From NCBI RefSeq assembly GCF_963583255.1, contig NC_084807.1:19228072-19292071 (forward strand): 64,000 bases of DNA, read 5' to 3'. The notes under the pieces are model-generated. The model did not search any database. It had not been told where the DNA came from and worked only from the letters and a program-made list of their open reading frames with translations. This DNA is from Pyrus communis (taxonomy: Eukaryota; Streptophyta; Magnoliopsida; Rosales; Rosaceae). This document shows positions 57,690 to 64,000 of the stretch, one piece after another (within the stretch, counting starts at the first letter, position 1; the number at the start of each line of letters is the position of its first letter). The translations under genes and the position numbers were made by a program.

Positions 57690-58290
57690 CCTCAACCATT
57701 TTTGCAGAATTAGCTTTGAAAATTTATATAGAATCAGTTTGTACCCTTTATTGCTAGAATCAGTTCAACCCATCATTAACCATTTTCACATAATTAGTTC
57801 GATCAATCTTCGACCATTTTTGTATAATCAGTTCAATCTATCTTCAACCATTTTTGCATAATGACTTCAACCCGTCTTCAATTATGTTTGTAATCAGTTC
57901 ATTCAATCTTTGACTTTTTTTGCATAATCAGTTCAACCAGTCCTCGTGTATTTTTGCAAAATTAGTTCAACCCGTCTTCGACAATTTTTGCAGAATCAAT
58001 TCAATCAGTGATCAACCATTTTTGTTGAATTAATTCAATCAGTCTTCAACCATTTTTGCATAATCAATTCAACCTGTGTTCGATAATTTTTGCAAACTCA
58101 GTTCAACCTGTCCTTGACCACCATTTTTGTAAAATCAGTTCAACCCGTATTCAACCATTTTTGCATAATCAGTTCAACCCGTCTTCGACTATTTTTATAG
58201 AATCAGTTTCAAATATCTGTAGAATCAGTTTTGTATATTTTCTTTTAAGTAGAATCAGTTGGTATATTTTTAGTAGAATCAGTTTATAAC
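57690..58290 (+). repeat. 34-bp minisatellite, ~16 diverged units
   Basis: The typical unit is TCAGTTCAACCCGTCTTCGA + CCATTTTTGCATAA (34 bp). Well-conserved units are at about 58137-58204. Units near both ends are diverged or shortened (22-30 bp after 58204). A period of 34 is not a multiple of three, so the plus-strand frame at 58056-58289 is accidental. Confidence 0.9.
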
Positions 58291-58855
58291 AACATAATAC
58301 CGACATGATTTGGAGAGGGAACAACATCAAAGGGAGGGTTCATTGCTTCCCCTGGTGATTCTATCAAACCTAAGGTACAATGGGTCATTTTTCTTGAAAG
58401 TAACTATAAACTTAGGTCAATGGTGCTATTTGACCTATTATTAGAGAGAGTGGTTAAAGATTTTTTTCTACTAAGGCTCTTTAACCATTTAAGGTGCTTT
58501 ATAAAGAGGAAAATCACTTCAACTTGTGTATGCAAATATCATTCCTTCCACATAAAGGATAATGGTTTCTCTATTACAGAAGATGTGAAGAACCTATACA
58601 TCAAATTTTAAAATTCAATCAATTCAACCTACACAAAAGAAATATGGAGGTCCTTAGAGTTGTTGTTTCCTACTACTTGGAGAACCTATACATCAAATTT
58701 TAAAATTCAATCAATTCCACCACCTTACTTTGTCTGAATTTGATTAATTTTTTTTTTTTTTTTGTTAAGAGAAAGAAAAACAAAAAGGCTATTTAAGAAG
58801 TAGGGTGAGGAGTGAATCCACTTAATAAAATTGTTCAACAACAACAACAATAAGT
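58291..58855. other. Spacer with a 36-bp direct repeat
   Basis: GAACCTATACATCAAATTTT + AAAATTCAATCAATTC occurs at about 58590-58625 and 58682-58717. A T run lies at 58747-58763. No gene is seen. Confidence 0.6.
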
Positions 58856-59679
58856 AAGGGTAGGCATAGAAACCATCGAACTGAAAAACCGCATCGAACT
58901 GTATGAAACAAAAAATCGACAAAACCCGCGTTGACCGAAAAAGTCAACATTTAATCAAAAACCAAAGCAGATTGGTTCAAACGGGTTTTAGTTCTAGTTT
59001 CTAAAGAACAAGAACTGGCTAGAACCAAACTGAACTATTATTATTATAATAAATTGATTATATATGTGTGTGTGTTTGTCATGGTATAATAGGTTGACGA
59101 ATTAGCTTCACCAAGTTGCAAAGCAGTGAATCCTATCTCAATTAGGGCTCACCTATCCTCACTCACGGTCTCACATCCACCATTTCACACTTATAGACTT
59201 TCATCCTTTTTCACTTAGTCAAGCCTCACCCACCCTCACTCAAGGCCTCACATCCAAAACATCAGTGATTCCTAAGGCAACCCACAGCCTCAATTCTTCG
59301 CGACGGCCCTCGTCCTCCCTCCTCTGCAATAGCTCATAGCTCTCCGTCCTTCGTCCTCCCTCCTTGGTATTTTCTCTATCTTTTCTCATATTTGAGATTA
59401 GGAATATATTGAACTTTTCACACAAAAACACACATATTGATTTGTAATTTGTGAAGTTCAACTTTGAAATGGAATTTGTAATATGTAAAGTTCAACAGAT
59501 TAGGGTTAATTGTATATGTTCGTTATCTAGGTTAATAACTTAATTGTATGGAGGGAGATGATGAATGTGACTAAGTCATCATAATATAAGGTGTTGCGCC
59601 GGCTGGATCTTAAGAGTCTTTTAAGTTAATATTTAAAACAATATTGTGTTTGTACTCTAACATACATGCCTATCTTATG

Positions 59680-60559
59680 TAGGGATGGGCAATGATTATG
59701 TCGGACGGGTAATCGCGGTTATTTACCCATAACTGTTTAAGTCCATACCCGCATAACCGTTTACCCATTGGGTAATTGCATAAAAGTTATACTCATACCC
59801 ATAACCGTTTATAAACGGTTAATCGTACCCAAAACCATAACCGCATACCCGTTTACCCTTTTTTACCCATTTACCTTTTTTTTTTTTTTTTTTTTTTACA
59901 CCCGTCTACACGTTTTTTTTATCCATTTATATATACATTTAACATGCATTTCCGTATTTTAATATTTTAAATCCTCATACCATTTCAATATAGAGAGAGA
60001 TTAGGATATATCTAATTTATACATTTACATCAGTCAGGAAAATCACTCTGATACGAGCTTCAAGTCTCAACAATGTGTATAGCAGGGTTCCAATGGCAGG
60101 CTCACTCACTTTACCCTTTCCGTCTCTTGCAAAACAGAGATGAATGACACAATAGACGAGTTTAAGAATTAATCTACTTTTATCATGTCATTAGGAGATA
60201 TTGGGGTTTACAATAAAACTGATCATTTTTGTCATTAATATGCAAACTTAATAATGCAGCATGTCATTGAATCTAAAGTATGCAAAAAAAGGTTTAGGAT
60301 GTCTACGAAGGATCAATAAAATGTATCACATGTATCACATGTACTATATGAACTAATAAATTACTTCAAAATTTGACTTTGTAGTGTCTACGAAGGATCA
60401 ATAAAATGACAAGTGATAGCCATAAACCCTCTCTTTTGATTAATTGAAGAGAACCAACTGTTTTGCCAGAGATGAGAGAGAGGGCGGTGAGGAGAGAGAT
60501 GAGTGACGAGAGTTTGAGATTTGTCAAATAATTTTAAGGTTTTTTTAGTTTTTTTTAAT

Positions 60560-60596
<37 letters not shown>

Positions 60597-60794
60597 ATAT
60601 TAGAATAAACGGTTAAATCGGTACCTATTTATAACTGCGGGTAATACCCATAACCACCCATTTAAGTTTAACGGGTAAACGGTTATATCCATAGCCGTTT
60701 ATTTATTTAAAAGGTTACCATAACTGTAATCATTAATTTTAAATGGGCCGGTAACCGCAGTTACCCATACCTGTGGGTATTTTACCCATCCCTA
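59680..60794. mobile_element. 1.1-kb non-autonomous hAT element with 8-bp duplication
   Basis: Ends TAGGGATGGGCAA and the inverse of the right end (TAGGGATGGGTAA) match in 12 of 13 bases. They are flanked by a perfect 8-bp duplication ATCTTATG (59672-59679 and 60795-60802). The subterminal ~200 bp on each side is filled with repeats of TAACCGTTTACCC and ACGGGTAA in both orientations. The interior has a (TA)n tract at 60563-60592 and a repeated TCTACGAAGGATCAATAAAA (about 60302-60321 and 60389-60408), and no transposase ORF. Confidence 0.87.
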
Positions 60795-60895
60795 ATCTTA
60801 TGTATGTGTGAACGTATATTTATATAATTCAATATATGTATGTGATTAACAAACTCTGTATTGAATTTGAGTTTTGTTTTTGGTTTATTTTAGGG

Positions 60896-63010
60896 ATGAC
60901 AAACCAATCAAAATCACATGATTTTTGTTCTTCTTCTACATCTGTTTCTTCTTCATCACCATAACTCAAACCCAATCCCAACCACCAATTCCACCAAAAC
61001 CCTAACCACCATCTCCACCCTAAGCACAATCACCAACTCAACCAAGTGGTATTCCTCCATTGCCTCATTTTGGGAATAGTAAGCATAGGGCAAAGTGTGG
61101 GAGCATATTGTTGAATATGATGACATAGAAAGCATTTTGAAGCCAGATGGGACCCAAGAAACCATTGTTAGAATTGTTAGAAAGAGAGCTAGGTGTAAGC
61201 ATTGCTCTACTACCTTTGCTACTTACCCTTCTGGAAATGGTACTTCAACCGTTACCAAAGATATTGAGGGAAGATGTAAGAGTTACCCAGGGATAAATGA
61301 GAATAAAAGGTAAAAGATTTTGTCTTTTGATGAAGGTGATTGTACTCTTAAGGCTAAGGGGAATACTAAAGAAGATTGCATAAAGGCGTTGAAACAAATG
61401 GTTGTCTTAGATGAGTTGCCGTTTACACATGTTGAAGGGAGAGGGATTAGGTTTTTCTAGTGTTGTTTGCCCCCATTGTTATCCACCATCTCGTAGGACA
61501 CTTGTGAGACACTTTGTTCTCATGTGTGATGAAATGAAAGAAAAATTGAAAATAGAGTTAGCCTCACAACCGACACCTGGACAAGTCTTCAAAAGATAAA
61601 CTATATGGTGAAAATGGCACATTTTCTAGATAGTGATTGGAAGTTGTACAAAAGAATAATAAACTTTTGTGTCATAGCTAATCATAAGGGGAACTCAATT
61701 GGAAAAATTATTGAGGTTTGTTTGTTAGAATGGGGTATGGAGAATAAACTAACCATCACGGTCGATGAAACAAGGTGGCAATAAATTATTCGAAGACAAA
61801 GATGTATCACTAGCAAAATTCACGATTGATACTTGAGGGAAAGCACATATATGTCAGGTGTTGTCTCATATTGTTACCTTGATAGTTTAAGATGGTTTGA
61901 TGACGTTAGATAAATCCATCGTAGTTATTAGGAATGCGTTGCTTTATGTAACGTCTTCTCCATAAAGGATGGAAACTTTTAGGAGTTGTTTTAAAAGGAG
62001 AAAATTGAACGCAAAGGTCTTGTTTTTATTTTTTAGATATGCCAACTAGGTGGAATTCCACCTATTTGATGTTAACGAACGCTTTGAAATTTGAAAAAGT
62101 TTTTTGTGAGAATGGGAGAAGATGATGAGATTGCATACTTGTCATAGTTTGGTGAAGATTTGCCGGGAGAAGAGCGGTGGGTGGATCTTCCAGTGGTAAA
62201 ACGAGGTATGAGCCACCAAATATGGAAGATTGGAGTAATGCCACTATCTTTGTCAATTTTTTTGGAAATGTTATATCAAATCACATTGAAGATGAGTGTT
62301 ACTGTACATCTGGCTTGCCATAGTACTTTTTATGATTTGTTTGTAATTGGTGAAGAAATAGATGATTTGTTCGTCAAAGAAGATATGTTGTTAACTCAAA
62401 CCCATGCAAGCTTGATATTGCATGAAATGGCACTAAGCATGAAGGTAAAAATTGATAAGTATTGGGGTGATCAAAGTGAATCCTTTATTGTTTGTGGGAC
62501 TTGTACTTAATCCAAGATATAAATTGGGCTAGGTGGCACATATTTTGAAGCGTCGTGGGTGTAGTATTGATGAAGCTGTAGTTAAGAAGGATGAGGTAAA
62601 AAGCCTAATCTTGAAACTATATGATGAATGTGTTTCCTTCTTCCAACTAACCAAGTGGTTTTAGTGCTAATAGTTGTTCTAATACTACTAGTACTATAGC
62701 TACTATTGGTGGTGCCAATCCAAAACAATGTGGAAGGGGAAAAACGAGCGGAAATTGACGAAAGTTGGTAAAAGAAGTTAAAGCAAGTAATGTCGTGGTC
62801 TCGGAGCATGAGTTTGATAGGTACTTGTTAGATCATAGTGAAAAAGTAGAAGTGGGTCAAGATTTTGATATTTTAAATTGGTGGAAATTGAATGGTGTTA
62901 AATACCTAGTGTTGACATTAATTGTAAAGGAAGTCATTGCAATTCCGATCTCAATAGTAGCTTCAAAATCTACCTTTTTTTCTTCTTGTTTTGTTGCATG
63001 CTTGCTTTCT
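60896..63010 (+). pseudogene. hAT-family transposase (BED-type) pseudogene
   Basis: A probable original start at 60896 gives a Ser-rich N-terminus (MTNQSKSHDF...) that stops after ~22 codons. The BED zinc finger is at 61095-61313 (RARCKHCSTTF ... EGRC); the usual histidine ligand before EGRC is aspartate here. Transposase core text is at 61550-61790 (TDTWTSLQKINYMVKMAHFL, then KGNSIGKIIEVCLLEWGME), and the hallmark RWNSTY is at 62048-62065. A middle frame is at 62160-62510. The C-terminal dimerisation domain is at 62804-62985 (ELDxYLLD-like, then DFDILNWWKLNG, IAIPIS.VAS). Several stops and frameshifts separate these, so it cannot make enzyme. The type is close to the plant RICESLEEPER/DAYSLEEPER group. 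Confidence 0.9.
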
Positions 63011-63647
63011 TATTTTCTAATGAGTTCTTGATTTTTATATGTCTAGGAAAAAAAAAAAAAAAAGGAATGGTGGCGCATCTAATATTAGGGCTTCTGAAAC
63101 TATTCAGTCATAACTTATCACCTTTTACTACTTATGGTATGTATGCAACTTTAGTTTTTTAGCACTTACTAATTTGAATTGTAAGCTTGCTATTTCATAT
63201 ATGTGGTTTCCTTGTTATTTGATGTATGTTGTTTGCTTGCTGTTTGAAAAAAAGAAGCTATTGTTTGATTTGAGTATATGTTGTTTGATTATGTACAGGA
63301 GCTGCCAACATTAGGAGCTGCTATTTGAAAAAGAATCTGCCGCTGCCAAGGACATTTGCATTTTTGTTTTTACTTGTTGTTGCTACCAATATTAGGAGAC
63401 CAATGCTGCTTGAGTTCCTGATTTTTTTTGTTTGCTGACCGACCAATGCATATTTCTTTTAATTGCCTCTTTTTGTTGACTTGGTGCCACTGCCAAAGAC
63501 ATTTGCATTAAAAAGGATTTGTGTTGTATGCAACTTTATATAATCATTTTAGAAGACGTATTTAAATGCATGATGATTTGGTGTTCAAATAATTAGTATT
63601 CGAAACCGTAAACTGGCAAGAACTGAATTGTAACTGATGCAGACCAG
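63011..63647 (+). other. 3' part of the hAT element
   Basis: T-rich text after the dimerisation domain could be a 3' intron and untranslated part. GCTGCCAA.. and ATTAGGAG repeats (63303-63400) are present. No further domain is seen. Confidence 0.4.
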
Positions 63648-64000
63648 TGTTTTAAAAATCAGCCTAGGCGGCCGCCTAGGCACTACATGGTGGCCAACAG
63701 CTGCAAGTAACCCATAGTTGGGAGGAAAAGCAGCAAAGGGATTAGGTGGGCTCTAAGGCGACCTAGGCGGTGCTTGGGCAGCCTAGGCGTGCTTGGGCGG
63801 CTTAGGCAGGTGAGTAGGTGGCCCAGGCAAGCGTCTGGACCTTTCAGATATTTTTTGGAGAGCAGCTGAGTTCTTGTTATGGGCTTCGTTCTGGTTCTAG
63901 TTGTGCGTTCTGTGTTTCAGACTTTTATGTTCATCGAATAAGAAAAGAGAAATGAGTCTCTCTCTTCATTTGCCACCCAAGTGATAGATGTGACCAATGA
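63648..64000. mobile_element. Start of an inverted-repeat element with GC-rich subterminal repeats
   Basis: CCAGTGTTTTAAAAATC is like the terminus of plant hAT-type elements (CAGTGTTTTAAAA). It is followed by a perfect 20-bp palindrome, GCCTAGGCGGCCGCCTAGGC, at 63662-63681 and several more CCTAGGCG or GCTTGGGCGG motifs to about 63830. The other end is outside the window or lost. Confidence 0.5.
63662..63681. repeat. Perfect 20-bp palindrome
   Basis: GCCTAGGCGGCCGCCTAGGC equals its own reverse complement and contains a NotI site. Confidence 0.98.

Larger units (their letters stand above)
58856..63647 (+). mobile_element. Decayed hAT transposon with transposase remnant
   Basis: The left end is probably AGGGTAGGCATAG (58856), followed by subterminal AACTGGCTAGAACC-type text. 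Similar text (AACTGGCAAGAACTG) is in the other orientation context near 63610-63630, marking the right subterminal zone. I cannot fix the right terminus; another element begins at 63648. The transposase remnant is at 60896-63000. A 1.1-kb non-autonomous hAT element (59680-60794) lies in its 5' part. The ends are an inference. Confidence 0.55.

Noticed and set aside
58056..58289. 77-codon frame in the minisatellite
   Set aside because: The 34-bp period shifts frame each unit and the frame is an accident of drift.

Overview
The window is plant nuclear DNA. It is AT-rich, full of nested transposable elements, and carries two intron-containing plant transcription-factor genes. The repeat types (Copia LTRs that read TGTTATAA in the sense direction, a tRNA-type SINE with an AAAAAAAA tail, a gypsy element with a tRNA-Asp primer site and an antisense coiled-coil ORF) remind me of woody Rosaceae such as apple or pear. 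That placement is from memory and is an inference.

Layout. 1-5.9 kb: a very decayed Ty1/copia element on the minus strand (Copia-A). 6.2-7.9 kb: a long foldback element, then a Harbinger-like non-autonomous element. 8.4-9.4 kb: an R2R3-MYB gene on the minus strand. 9.4-14.5 kb: gene-free DNA with several small inverted-repeat elements. 14.5-17.8 kb: a 3.3-kb hAT-like non-autonomous element with a perfect 8-bp target duplication and an internal ~338-bp tandem array. 18.4-19.0 kb: a probable solo LTR. 19.7-25.5 kb: Copia-B, minus strand. 25.5-28.0 kb: older LTR-like and SINE-like remnants, a minisatellite, and the first half of a decayed coding remnant. 28.0-37.4 kb: a young gypsy-type non-autonomous element with ~2-kb LTRs that split this remnant. 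37.4-43.7 kb: the other half of the remnant, intergenic DNA, a SINE with a 16-bp target duplication and several MITEs. 43.7-45.2 kb: a Dof zinc-finger gene, plus strand. 46.2-47.3 kb: a Mutator-like foldback element. 50.05-57.5 kb: Copia-C, complete from LTR to LTR with a 5-bp target duplication. 57.7-58.3 kb: a 34-bp minisatellite. 58.9-63.6 kb: a decayed hAT transposase element into which a 1.1-kb non-autonomous hAT element has inserted with an 8-bp target duplication. From 63.65 kb: the start of another inverted-repeat element with a 20-bp perfect palindrome.

Only the MYB and Dof genes look like functional host genes. The MYB carries the R3 motif used to bind bHLH partners. The Dof protein resembles the DAG1/DAG2 and DOF4.6 groups, which act in seed and vascular programmes in Arabidopsis. 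Nothing in the sequence links the two genes functionally.

The most notable mobile DNA is the young gypsy derivative. Its LTRs differ, as far as I can see, by one base and one array unit. It has a clear PBS and PPT, and its only sense ORF appears to be stitched from fragments of a gag-pol polyprotein. It also has a separate antisense ORF. The satellite-carrying hAT-like element is the second. All coordinates and repeat comparisons were made by eye; there was no alignment or database search.
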